The position numbers and the translations under genes are program-made. From positions 1-25,750 of the forward strand of contig CAZAXT010000012.1 of assembly GCA_964489295.1 (NCBI GenBank): DNA of 25,750 nucleotides, written 5' to 3'. Below are positions 1 to 6,449 of this stretch, in pieces (position 1 is the first letter of the stretch; every line of letters begins with the position of its first letter). The stretch is from QS-5-54-17 sp964489295 (GTDB lineage: Bacteria > Patescibacteriota > Saccharimonadia > QS-5-54-17). Below the pieces are notes generated by a model, which had not been told where the DNA came from, searched no databases, and worked only from the letters and a program-made list of their open reading frames with translations.

Positions 1-52
1 CTTGTTTTTGCAATTTATCCTGTTTCTGTTTTGCTTCTTTTAGGGTGGCCAT
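1..52 (-). CDS. Partial CDS, N-terminus of a Lys/Gln-rich protein (runs off left edge)
   Basis: Only the first 17 codons are visible. They start at ATG 52 and read MATLKEAKQKQDKLQKQ with no stop before the edge, a charged, probably helical or coiled-coil beginning. The start is supported by a TACAAT hexamer on the minus strand at 59-64 with exactly six bases before the ATG, the same arrangement seen at many genes in this window. No function can be assigned from 17 residues. The call rests on the promoter-start geometry and the open frame, so it is moderate. Confidence 0.45.
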   Translation of the reverse strand, partial: MATLKEAKQKQDKLQKQ

Positions 53-58
53 GAAGCC

Positions 59-64
59 ATTGTA
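59..64 (-). promoter_or_regulatory. -10 element, leaderless start
   Basis: TACAAT on the minus strand ends six bases before ATG 52. Transcription would begin at or beside the start codon. No good -35 is visible; TGGAAA lies about 17 bases upstream. Confidence 0.45.
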
Positions 65-310
65 TATACATGCTTTTCATGTTTCCAGCATGGAATGTAT
101 CAGCTCCAATACTGCATATTGGCAAGTATGTTTCCACAATTTTTATAAACTGCACTAAGTCGAATACTAAAAATCGCTAACAATTAAAAAGTAAAATAAG
201 TTTAATGGTAGGAATCGCTCAATCGAAGTGGAACCTGTTCAAGAATGGATTAAAAACAACCCATCAATTAATATCAGATATATAGTGGCCAGTAAAAAGA
301 AACTCCAACA
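65..310. other. AT-rich intergenic stretch
   Basis: I see no convincing ORF, RNA gene or terminator between the left-edge gene and the 3' end of the kinase-like gene. The stretch is AT-rich compared with the rest of the window. Confidence 0.4.
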
Positions 311-856
311 CTAAAAAGAGGATCTAATATTCTTTTTGTAGTTATTCTCGTCCAAGGTTAAATTACATTCTTCGGCAATATGGCTAACTACTTCTTGCGG
401 CGGAGTTGTTTCAACATTAATCGTCTTTTCTTCGCTATAACCGGTTTTTTGTGCCTTGGAATACCATTGCCTCATGGCATCTTCATCTATAATTCTGCTT
501 TTGGGTCGTGCCTGGTTTCTTTTGATTGATTCTTCCAGGGATATCTCTAGAAAATACAAGTTATTGGTTCCTTGGTTATAGTCGAATAACTCTTTGAGTA
601 AATTCTTATAGTATCCTCGTTCAATATTGAATATACCTTCAAGGACGACAGTATAGCCCGCAACAAGAAATCTTTTGGATGCGTGTTCAATGATGTCGGC
701 AATAATCTGCTGTGCACCTTCTTGTTCTTTGGCAATGTCAACTTTGAAAGCATCGAGTGGTAAGAGTGCCGTCTTCTGGGTGGCAGTCTCGTGCAGTTCC
801 TTTGCGACACTGCTTTTACCTGAACCTGCGGTCCCGCGAATAATTATGAGTTGCAT
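311..856 (-). CDS. P-loop kinase-like protein (AAA_33/zeta-toxin-type fold)
   Basis: This 181-residue protein opens with a beta strand and a Walker A loop, GTAGSGKSS at residues 8-16. A short Asp-containing strand follows near residue 36 (LPLDAF), then VVLEGIF near residue 70 and an Arg-rich lid-like segment (RNQARPKSR) near residue 113. These are features of small ATP-dependent nucleotide, sugar or antibiotic kinases of the AAA_33/zeta superfamily. The substrate cannot be named. The start ATG 856 follows TAAAAT (863-868) by six bases, suggesting a leaderless mRNA. The gene is clearly more AT-rich than the pyr and PBP genes, which may point to a different origin. A toxin role is possible, but no antitoxin gene is adjacent. 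Confidence 0.75.
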   Translation of the reverse strand: MQLIIIRGTAGSGKSSVAKELHETATQKTALLPLDAFKVDIAKEQEGAQQIIADIIEHASKRFLVAGYTVVLEGIFNIERGYYKNLLKELFDYNQGTNNLYFLEISLEESIKRNQARPKSRIIDEDAMRQWYSKAQKTGYSEEKTINVETTPPQEVVSHIAEECNLTLDENNYKKNIRSSF

Positions 857-862
857 AAATAT

Positions 863-868
863 ATTTTA
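863..868 (-). promoter_or_regulatory. -10 element, leaderless start of kinase-like gene
   Basis: TAAAAT on the minus strand lies six bases before ATG 856. There is no Shine-Dalgarno sequence between them. Confidence 0.5.
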
Positions 869-901
869 GCATTGCATTTGAAGAAATAAGCATAAGAATA
901 T

Positions 902-977
<76 letters not shown>

Positions 978-996
978 ATGTTATTTCACTTCTGTG

Positions 997-1002
997 AGTA
1001 TA
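997..1002 (-). promoter_or_regulatory. -10 element of CAT tRNA
   Basis: TATACT on the minus strand, preceded by TTGT, lies about 20 bases upstream of the tRNA 5' end. Confidence 0.5.
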
Positions 1003-1048
1003 ACAAACAGGCATGAAAAGCGCATTTCATGACGCGAGTGTCAAGTGG

Positions 1049-1054
1049 TACACT
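1049..1054 (+). promoter_or_regulatory. Possible -10 element upstream of ftsB-like gene
   Basis: GGTACACT contains a TACACT hexamer about 40 bases before ATG 1096, with TTCATG 17 bases further upstream. A closer alternative is TAATAC at about 1081-1087, which would make the mRNA almost leaderless. No Shine-Dalgarno sequence precedes the ATG. Confidence 0.35.
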
Positions 1055-1095
1055 GAAGTAAGAGAAGTAAGACCATTCTTTTAATACAAAAACGC

Positions 1096-1506
1096 ATGAA
1101 ACGCTTCAAACGAATATTTAGGCACAAATTGACCCGGCAGCACATCATCTTAGCCGTACTAGCGGTTGTCGTAGTGTATGTCGCTGGTGCTACATTGCAT
1201 GTTATTGCTCAGAATTATCGCTTACAGCAGCGAATTAATGAGTTGCAGGCTCAAAATCAAGTCTTAGAACTGGAAAATCAACAACTACGCTACCGAATAA
1301 CCTACTATAAGACCGATGCGTTCGTAGAAAAGGAAGCACGCGCCAAGCTTAATCTCCAGGCTCCGGAAGAAACTACGGTGATATTCCCGGATAACATGCC
1401 AGGGTCCGCTCAACCACCCCGTCCAGAGCCGGACCCCGGTTTTACGGAGTCGATCTTGGGCAATCTCGGACAGTGGTCGCATTTCCTATTCCATGTGCGT
1501 TCGTAA
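1096..1506 (+). CDS. Septum formation initiator, FtsB/DivIC family
   Basis: This 136-residue single-pass membrane protein has a basic cytoplasmic start (MKRFKRIFRHKLTRQ), a transmembrane helix at about residues 17-38, and a coiled coil at about 39-66 rich in Q, L, E and N. The motif KTDAFVEKEARAKLNLQAPE at about 72-91 is typical of the FtsB/DivIC family. A Pro-rich tail follows. FtsB/DivIC joins FtsL and FtsQ in the divisome, with its coiled coil outside the membrane. The gene sits alone between two tRNA genes. The family assignment is secure; FtsB versus DivIC is only nomenclature here. Confidence 0.88.
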   Translation: MKRFKRIFRHKLTRQHIILAVLAVVVVYVAGATLHVIAQNYRLQQRINELQAQNQVLELENQQLRYRITYYKTDAFVEKEARAKLNLQAPEETTVIFPDNMPGSAQPPRPEPDPGFTESILGNLGQWSHFLFHVRS

Positions 1507-1510
1507 GAAG

Positions 1511-1539
1511 TTGACAGATGAACAAAACAGTGGTAGTTT
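1511..1539 (+). promoter_or_regulatory. Promoter of initiator tRNA
   Basis: A consensus -35 TTGACA (1511-1516), a 17-base spacer and TAGTTT (1534-1539) lie about 35 bases before the tRNA. This is the best -35 in the window, as expected for a strongly expressed RNA. Confidence 0.6.
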
Positions 1540-1574
1540 AGCATCTGAGACGTTCTAGGATGGGGAAGTGATAG

Positions 1575-1649
1575 CGCGGGGTGGAGCAGTGGAAGCTCGT
1601 CGGGCTCATAACCCGGAGGTCGCAGGTTCGAATCCTGCCCCCGCTACCA
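1575..1649 (+). tRNA. Initiator tRNA-fMet (CAT)
   Basis: A full cloverleaf has acceptor CGCGGGG/CCCCGCT, D arm GAGC/GCTC, anticodon stem TCGGG/CCCGG around CTCATAA, T arm GCAGG TTCGAAT CCTGC, discriminator A and encoded CCA. Two hallmarks mark it as the initiator: the three consecutive G-C pairs flanking the anticodon loop, and an unpaired first acceptor position (C1 opposite T72). A promoter lies upstream and a terminator directly downstream, so it is a single-gene unit. Confidence 0.95.
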
Positions 1650-1690
1650 AGAATTGAAAGTGCCGCCGTAAGGCGGTATTTTTAATTCTT
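1649..1690 (+). terminator. Intrinsic terminator of tRNA-fMet
   Basis: The arm at 1649-1667 pairs with 1672-1690 around a GTAA tetraloop. It gives a 19-bp stem with three G-U wobbles: a GC-rich top (GCCGCC/GGCGGT) and an A/T base whose descending arm supplies the T run (TATTTTT). The stem begins at the last base of the tRNA CCA. Confidence 0.85.
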
Positions 1691-1866
1691 AAACGCATCA
1701 AAAGATATAAGGTTCGAACCTAGCGGTAACGAAGTAACAAATTCTCAAGGATTAAAGCGCACAAAATTGCTTCTTAGTTCCGATCACTGGAGCAAACGGG
1801 ATATTCAACGTGTAAATACCTTCCCGTCTCCATCTGTATCGAGCGAATCCAAAAAGTTGCTCCGTA
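1691..1866. other. Intergenic stretch, no gene seen
   Basis: No supported ORF or RNA. It contains GGTTCGAACC near 1711, which looks like a T arm, but no cloverleaf can be built around it. Confidence 0.4.
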
Positions 1867-2691
1867 TTACTTCACAGTGACGTTGAAAGGAAGCTGATCG
1901 GCTATTACCAGGCTGTCATCGCTTTCAAAGGATAATTCGTAGGAAAGTGTTGCTGATTTTGGCGGGAACTTTGATCGGGGGATGGTGATGCGGCAGGTTT
2001 TTGCATCAGTGATATGGTTCGTTTCTTGTACTTCGATGTCACCGTTGAGTAAAAATGTGTACGTGCAGGTGCCTGAGTGGGCTTCGCTCAATGTGCTGGA
2101 AGCGGATACGACTTCTTTGCTTTTATCGTAACTGGCTCCGCCTTTGGTAAACTCTATAGTACGGGGCTGCGGATTGACGGTGATTGCATACCCGCCGCCG
2201 CTACCGTGCGTACGGCCATCCTCAGAGGTGAAGGTGAGGTCGAGCATCCAATCGCCCGACTTTGGGAAAGCTGAAATCGGTATATCAATACTGCACGTGT
2301 TCGAATTATGAATCGTATTGCTTCTTTGAACTTCAGAATTCCCGAGTGTAAAGGTATACATACATGTACCCGTATGACGTGAACGGGCGGCTTCAGATAC
2401 GGACACTGTGGTATTCGTAGCATTTCCGCCGCCCTTTACAAAATCGAATATACGCGTGTCTGACCGGTCGGATCGAGCTGTAGTATTCGGCTCGGAAGTA
2501 TTTGTATGTGTGCCGTCTGATTCTTCGGTTTCTTTTTGGTCGTTGTTCTTTTCGGGGTTTTCTTTCGGTTCGGCTTTTTCTTTGTCGGTAGCGTCTTCGT
2601 CTACCGTCTCTTTCAGGGTCGTCGTTCCGGATGCAAGTTCTTGATTGTTTCTCTGTAAACTGCGCGACGTATCATACTGGGCGTATGTCAA
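1867..2691 (-). CDS. Secreted protein with two tandem Cys-paired beta domains (5' end frameshifted)
   Basis: The readable frame gives 274 residues from TTG 2691. Residues 1-80 are a low-complexity, charged linker rich in E, K, D, N and T. Two homologous domains of about 95 residues follow (about 80-176 and 177-274). Each has an F-x-KGG opening, GTC-x-YTF (Cys110, Cys209), TC-x-I-x-IP-x-S-x-FP (Cys133, Cys233) and a closing beta strand. The paired cysteines suggest one disulfide per domain in an extracellular Ig-like sandwich. The first residues (LTYAQ) look like a signal-peptide cleavage region, and the rest of a signal peptide lies immediately upstream in another frame (2706-2783). The frame is therefore probably broken by one missing base, or by a sequencing error. 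Function is unknown; adhesion or surface display would be a guess. Confidence 0.7.
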   Translation of the reverse strand: MTYAQYDTSRSLQRNNQELASGTTTLKETVDEDATDKEKAEPKENPEKNNDQKETEESDGTHTNTSEPNTTARSDRSDTRIFDFVKGGGNATNTTVSVSEAARSRHTGTCMYTFTLGNSEVQRSNTIHNSNTCSIDIPISAFPKSGDWMLDLTFTSEDGRTHGSGGGYAITVNPQPRTIEFTKGGASYDKSKEVVSASSTLSEAHSGTCTYTFLLNGDIEVQETNHITDAKTCRITIPRSKFPPKSATLSYELSFESDDSLVIADQLPFNVTVK

Positions 2692-2705
2692 ACTCCCGGC
2701 CAGGA

Positions 2706-2783
2706 TTAGTAAGTCACCATCGCCCCGATGCTCAATGTGCGTGGCAGGCGGGGTTGGGTTTGGAAATGTCTAAAAATTCGCAT
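2706..2783 (-). pseudogene. Out-of-frame signal-peptide segment of the repeat protein
   Basis: ATG 2783 opens 25 codons, beginning MRIFRHFQTQPRLPRTLSIG and continuing AMVT, before TAA at 2706-2708. This is a basic n-region followed by the start of a hydrophobic core. The downstream frame continues with LLILAGSLTYAQ. Adding one base within the CTTA around 2709 (for example CTTTA) would fuse them into a complete Sec signal peptide. A -10-like ATAAAT/TATAAA (2791-2797) lies 7-8 bases before this ATG, which supports it as the true start. Confidence 0.6.
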
Positions 2784-2790
2784 GAGGGAA

Positions 2791-2797
2791 ATTTATA
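2791..2797 (-). promoter_or_regulatory. -10 element of the repeat protein, leaderless start
   Basis: TATAAAT on the minus strand, in the context GGTATAAAT, ends 7-8 bases before ATG 2783. Confidence 0.4.
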
Positions 2798-2831
2798 CCA
2801 CGTAAATCGTTATAAGTCAATAGTACTACGT

Positions 2832-2848
2832 AGTTACGGTGAGTAACT
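2832..2848. repeat. Short inverted repeat between divergent genes
   Basis: AGTTAC (2832-2837) and GTAACT (2843-2848) are separated by five bases. The repeat lies between the repeat-protein promoter and the flavodoxin-like gene. It could be an operator, but it is short. Confidence 0.25.
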
Positions 2849-2930
2849 GAAGGTTTATTCACAGGAGTAGCTAGTAAACACGCCCACGTACCAATGTGTA
2901 TTTTGGGGTAACAAATAAAGATGTTTCAGA

Positions 2931-2936
2931 TATAAT
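2931..2936 (+). promoter_or_regulatory. -10 element of flavodoxin-like gene
   Basis: A consensus TATAAT lies 36 bases before ATG 2973, leaving room for a leader with a Shine-Dalgarno sequence. No clear -35 is seen. Confidence 0.5.
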
Positions 2937-2972
2937 TTCTATAGAATAACCTCAACCAAGAGAAAGGAAGTT

Positions 2973-3698
2973 ATGCCGAGTAAGCAAAATACTACCGAAA
3001 CAGATTTTACGGACCTGAAGGCTTTATTTTTTAACTGCACACTCAAGAAGTCGCCGGACGAAAGCCATACCGGACTGTTGATAGAGACAAGCAAGAACAT
3101 CATGACTAAGCAGGGTGTAGAAGCAGAAGTTATACGTCCGATCGACCGTGACATTGCTACCGGTGTATGGCCGGATATGCGCGAATATGGGTGGGAAGCT
3201 GATGAATGGCCCCAAATATATGAACATGTGAAAAAGGCTGACATCCTGGTGTTGGCCGGTCCGATATGGCTGGGTGATAACAGTTCGCAGATGAAGAAGC
3301 TTGTCGAGCGTTTATACGCATGTTCTAGTACATTGAACGACAAGGGCCAATACGCCTATTACGGAAAAGTCGGGGGATGTTTATTCACCGGGAATGAGGA
3401 TGGTGTTAAGCACTGCGCTATGAACGTGGTTTACAGTCTGCAGCATATCGGCTGCACCATCCCGCCACAGGCTGATGCCGGATGGATCGGCGAGGCCGGC
3501 CCCGGTCCCAGTTACGGCGACGACGGTGCGGGGCTGGACAATGACTTCACCAATCGTAACACCACCTTCATGACGTGGAATCTGTTGCACATGGCTCGGA
3601 TGCTCAAGGACAACAGCGGCGTCCCTGCCCACGGTAATCAACGCAGCCACTGGGAAGCCGGCTGCCGGTTCGATTTCGAAAATCCGGAACACCGATGA
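2973..3698 (+). CDS. Flavodoxin-like NAD(P)H-dependent FMN reductase family protein
   Basis: This 241-residue protein starts with a hydrophilic extension, then a first strand and phosphate-loop region (LFFNCTLKKSPDESHTG, about residues 17-33) as in NADPH-dependent FMN reductases. The segment ADILVLAGPIWLGDNSSQMKKLVER (about 89-113) forms the second FMN-contact strand and loop, and YYGKVGGCLFTGNEDG (about 129-144) the third. The order matches the flavodoxin-like fold (PF03358/PF02525). It probably binds FMN and reduces quinones, flavins or other acceptors in the cytoplasm. The start is supported by AAAGGAAG six to eight bases upstream. It is monocistronic. The electron acceptor cannot be deduced. 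Confidence 0.82.
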   Translation: MPSKQNTTETDFTDLKALFFNCTLKKSPDESHTGLLIETSKNIMTKQGVEAEVIRPIDRDIATGVWPDMREYGWEADEWPQIYEHVKKADILVLAGPIWLGDNSSQMKKLVERLYACSSTLNDKGQYAYYGKVGGCLFTGNEDGVKHCAMNVVYSLQHIGCTIPPQADAGWIGEAGPGPSYGDDGAGLDNDFTNRNTTFMTWNLLHMARMLKDNSGVPAHGNQRSHWEAGCRFDFENPEHR

Positions 3699-3807
3699 TA
3701 ATTCGGAATCGATGCAAATTACTCCGAGACCGGTGCTTAGTGCCCCTGTTCGTCATAATGTATTGTTGATTGAATACGTGGGTCGACCAAATTCACCTTA
3801 TCTGTGG

Positions 3808-3813
3808 TACAGT
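3808..3813 (+). promoter_or_regulatory. -10 element, leaderless start of GNAT gene
   Basis: TGTGGTACAGT holds TACAGT, seven bases before ATG 3821. There is no Shine-Dalgarno sequence. Confidence 0.5.
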
Positions 3814-3820
3814 CACTAAA

Positions 3821-4327
3821 ATGCGTATTATTGAAGCCTCTACGCAGGCAGAAACGGAAAGTTTGGCCGATCTGTATCCGGACAGGCACGGAGAAGATCG
3901 AACAAAGATTCTAGAATCGTTTTACAAGCACTTTCAGGAAGTGGCGAGCGGCAACCGCATCCTGTATCTGCTTAAAGACGGCCATGACACTATCGGTACG
4001 GTTTCTCTTATACTCAAAAAGGACAATCCGGAGGAACCGCGTCTTTACGGATCTACCACGGGTCATATACAACACCTACGCATTCGCCCGGATTATCAGG
4101 GTAGGAAATTATCAGGGATGTTAATTACGCGACTGGAGCAGGATGCGTGCGGGCTAGGACTGGACGTCCTGACGCTCGGCGTAGAGCCGGACAATCAAAC
4201 AGCCCTAGACGTGTACTCACATTGGGGATACGAGTATTTTCTTGAGTATCAAGCCGATGCTGGCCATGGAGCGACACAAATCATCATTGGTATGAAAAAG
4301 GTCCTGCAGAATGGCGACTCAAGCTAA
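3821..4327 (+). CDS. GNAT-family N-acetyltransferase
   Basis: The protein has 168 residues from ATG 3821. An upstream in-frame start at 3770 would be longer, but the promoter-like TACAGT lies inside that extension and ends seven bases before 3821, so the shorter form is preferred. The acetyl-CoA binding motif is visible as LRIRPDYQGRKLSGMLITRLE (about residues 86-106), followed by LTLGVEPDNQTALDVYSHWGYE, the usual beta5-alpha4 segment. The protein transfers an acetyl group from acetyl-CoA to an unknown amine. It is convergent with the next gene, with one base between the two stops, so no separate terminator fits between them. Confidence 0.85.
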   Translation: MRIIEASTQAETESLADLYPDRHGEDRTKILESFYKHFQEVASGNRILYLLKDGHDTIGTVSLILKKDNPEEPRLYGSTTGHIQHLRIRPDYQGRKLSGMLITRLEQDACGLGLDVLTLGVEPDNQTALDVYSHWGYEYFLEYQADAGHGATQIIIGMKKVLQNGDSS

Positions 4328-4328
4328 T

Positions 4329-5114
4329 CTATTTCCGCAGGTCCCAGATCATAAACGTCGGTATTTTGGTTAATTTTTCATAACGTTTAGGCTCTTCTTT
4401 TCGTAATTCTTTGATAGGCTGTGGCTCCACTAACTTTTCTATCGTAAACCCGGACTCAATTATATGCTCTATCATTTTGCTAATCGGTCTGTGGTAAACT
4501 TTGATTTCTATATCGCCCAAGGTGCTTTTAATGGCTTTGATTCCGTCCTCGGGTAGCGCTAAGTAGTCTCCGTATACTGTTTGTTCTTCGGACGAATGGG
4601 CCGTTGTTTTCCCAAGAAGTGCACTACGCTTCTCTTCGTCGTTGAACCATTCCATTGAATCGGAAATAGGATGATGACATGAAAATACATACAAACCACC
4701 AGGTTTTAGAATCCGTCGTATCTCAACGAGACTCGACGTCCAGTCGTCCACGTAATGCATCGCAAGACTTGAGTACGCTATATCGAATGTTTCATCCATA
4801 AAGTCCATCTGCTCCATGTCCATGGTATAAAATTCCACATCAGGATAATCCCTTCTGGCGATCGCTATCATTTTCGAGGAAATGTCGATGCCAACCACCC
4901 TCTCGGCGCCACACTCTTTTAAGTAATATGTATCAATACCGGTACCGCATCCAAGATTGATTACAGATAAACCGGCTAAGTCCGGTAATTCGGTGCGGAT
5001 AGCCGGCTTCTCGTAATAGTGATGATACACCGCATCACGCGGATTAATGACGTGCTGATTGTATGTTTCGGCATGTTCGTTATAGGACCGAATCGTGTCT
5101 GGATCTGTAGTCAT
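4329..5114 (-). CDS. Class I SAM-dependent methyltransferase
   Basis: The protein has 261 residues from ATG 5114. A TTG at 5138 is in frame but lies upstream of a TATAAT that ends six bases before 5114, so 5114 is the likely start. Motif I is VINLGCGTGID (about residues 51-61), followed by VVGIDISSKMIAIARRDYP (motif II region), FDIAYSSLAMHYVDDW (motif IV) and ILKPGGLYVFSCHHP (motif VI). This is the UbiE/Methyltransf_11 architecture for small-molecule methylation. The substrate is unknown. The gene is more AT-rich than its pyrimidine neighbours. Confidence 0.88.
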   Translation of the reverse strand: MTTDPDTIRSYNEHAETYNQHVINPRDAVYHHYYEKPAIRTELPDLAGLSVINLGCGTGIDTYYLKECGAERVVGIDISSKMIAIARRDYPDVEFYTMDMEQMDFMDETFDIAYSSLAMHYVDDWTSSLVEIRRILKPGGLYVFSCHHPISDSMEWFNDEEKRSALLGKTTAHSSEEQTVYGDYLALPEDGIKAIKSTLGDIEIKVYHRPISKMIEHIIESGFTIEKLVEPQPIKELRKEEPKRYEKLTKIPTFMIWDLRK

Positions 5115-5120
5115 AGATCG

Positions 5121-5126
5121 ATTATA
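5121..5126 (-). promoter_or_regulatory. -10 element, leaderless start of methyltransferase gene
   Basis: A consensus TATAAT on the minus strand, six bases before ATG 5114. It sits in the 36-base gap to the upstream NUDIX stop, so the methyltransferase has its own promoter. Confidence 0.6.
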
Positions 5127-5150
5127 GCACCCAAACAAGGCTGATTGTTT

Positions 5151-5597
5151 CTATGAAGCCGGAGAAAGGTGTACCTCGGTGGCTACACGAAAGTCTTGCT
5201 TGAGAGCTTCAGGAAGTCTGGTTTTCATAAAGTCGGGTCGTACTTCGACCTGACCGACGTCTATCCAGTCGATTGCGGCTATCTCCTGATTTCCATGACT
5301 ACTGCGTGTGACGTCATGTTGTAGATAATCCTCAGCATTTGTAATATGGAAGAAAAATTCAGGAGGCAGGGATTTGTCGGAAAATTGGATTTGTTGAACA
5401 AAAAGCAGGTTTCCGATCTCTGGCTTTACATTTGTCTCCTCGATCATCTCACGCTTGAGCGCGGTGAACACATCTTCACCGCGTTCGACGCCACCGCCAG
5501 GGAAACACCAAAAATCATCCACCGAGCGGCTATCCTTGATGAGTAAAAACAATCCTTGGTGTTCGATAATGCTTTTAACGCTACCTATGCGACCCAT
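5151..5597 (-). CDS. NUDIX hydrolase
   Basis: This 148-residue protein carries a NUDIX box starting at Gly35 (G-x5-E41-x7-REMIEETNV at 49-57). It fits the consensus except that the usual Gly near the end is Asn56. The preceding FWCFPGGGVERGE is typical. NUDIX enzymes hydrolyse a nucleoside diphosphate linked to another moiety, using divalent metal held by the REUxEE glutamates. The substrate (damaged nucleotide, NDP-sugar or other) cannot be read from the sequence. TAACCT at 5605-5610 lies seven bases before ATG 5597, suggesting another leaderless start. Confidence 0.88.
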   Translation of the reverse strand: MGRIGSVKSIIEHQGLFLLIKDSRSVDDFWCFPGGGVERGEDVFTALKREMIEETNVKPEIGNLLFVQQIQFSDKSLPPEFFFHITNAEDYLQHDVTRSSHGNQEIAAIDWIDVGQVEVRPDFMKTRLPEALKQDFRVATEVHLSPAS

Positions 5598-5604
5598 AAT
5601 ATAC

Positions 5605-5610
5605 AGGTTA
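5605..5610 (-). promoter_or_regulatory. Possible -10 element of NUDIX gene
   Basis: TAACCT on the minus strand, seven bases before ATG 5597. It is weaker than the other examples; TATATT directly abuts the ATG and is an alternative. Confidence 0.3.
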
Positions 5611-5612
5611 CA

Positions 5613-6299
5613 TTATTCCAGTTCATTTTTGCGAATGTATGCCTCCAGGGATGGCCGCAGCGGCTTGTCTTCGGTAACCGTCACGTAATGCAGGCCGAAG
5701 GAGTCTGCGAAATCGGTAGCATCATCGAATAGAATCGCATCTTCCGGCCGAACGTTTTCTGCCACTAAATAATCATGGAAGAATACGCTGTGCCCTCTTT
5801 CGTCGACGTCGGCCTTTAATGCGTTGCGCGTGTGCGAATCCAGGATGTCATCGAAATACGTATCGAGCTTGAGTGCAGGCACAGTCCATCGTAGAAAGGT
5901 ATCCATATTGTCTGTGGCAATCGCTGTCTTAATGCCGGCTTCACGGATGGTTTTGATCAAATCCATAACCGCGTTATCGATTAGCGGCAGTGTTTCTGCA
6001 CTTTCCCGTAAACCTTTAAAAAGCACCTGTTCGGGTATACCGATTCGTTTACTGAGTAACGTGACTACGTCTTCAGCGGAAAGTTCGCCGCGCATCCATT
6101 GCTCGGTTGACTCTACATCGTTGGCGAAAAAATTCCCCTGAATTAACTGTGCATATTCCGGATGTGTTTCTTGCCAGTGATGCCAGAAACCGGCATTGGA
6201 TAAGGTGTTGTGCCAGTCGATGAAGATAATTTCGTGCGGCCTGTCTGTGCGGTCTCGTCTGTTTGCCGTCTGCTTTTTGTAAGTACGATTTGTATACAT
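5613..6299 (-). CDS. HAD-superfamily hydrolase
   Basis: The protein has 228 residues from ATG 6299, which is preceded by AGAGGAG at a good Shine-Dalgarno distance. An in-frame ATG at 6341 would add 14 residues but has no such site. HAD motif I reads FIDWHNTL (Asp28), motif II TAIATDN, and motif IV DAILFDDATDF. An all-alpha cap lies between motifs I and II. The nucleophile Asp28 is present, but the Asp normally two residues later, the general acid of phosphatases, is His30. The enzyme may be an atypical phosphatase or another HAD activity. It ends 15 bases before the NUDIX start, on the same strand. Confidence 0.85.
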   Translation of the reverse strand: MYTNRTYKKQTANRRDRTDRPHEIIFIDWHNTLSNAGFWHHWQETHPEYAQLIQGNFFANDVESTEQWMRGELSAEDVVTLLSKRIGIPEQVLFKGLRESAETLPLIDNAVMDLIKTIREAGIKTAIATDNMDTFLRWTVPALKLDTYFDDILDSHTRNALKADVDERGHSVFFHDYLVAENVRPEDAILFDDATDFADSFGLHYVTVTEDKPLRPSLEAYIRKNELE

Positions 6300-6345
6300 G
6301 CTACGCTCCTCTTTTCGTTTTTGTTTTACACCACCGTGCATGGTC

Positions 6346-6351
6346 AGTATG
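6346..6351 (-). promoter_or_regulatory. -10 element of HAD gene
   Basis: CATACT on the minus strand gives a leader of about 40 bases that contains the AGAGGAG ribosome-binding site used for ATG 6299. Confidence 0.4.
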
Positions 6352-6435
6352 GCACACGCTTGTCACTCAAGAAACGCAGGCCCGTAATGTAACGATATGC
6401 TGCGAAACATGATTCATCCTTCCGTCGCGGTTTGT

Positions 6436-6441
6436 TACACT
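6436..6441 (+). promoter_or_regulatory. -10 element of pyrC-pyrD operon, near-leaderless
   Basis: TGTTACACT contains TACACT, eight bases before ATG 6450. No Shine-Dalgarno sequence is present. Confidence 0.5.
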
Positions 6442-6449
6442 ACTCTGTA

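Noticed and set aside
1700..1730. T-arm-like GGTTCGAACC downstream of tRNA-fMet, a possible tRNA fragment or attachment site
   Set aside because: No cloverleaf can be built around it, only about eight bases match the tRNA T arm, and no integrase or mobile gene is nearby.
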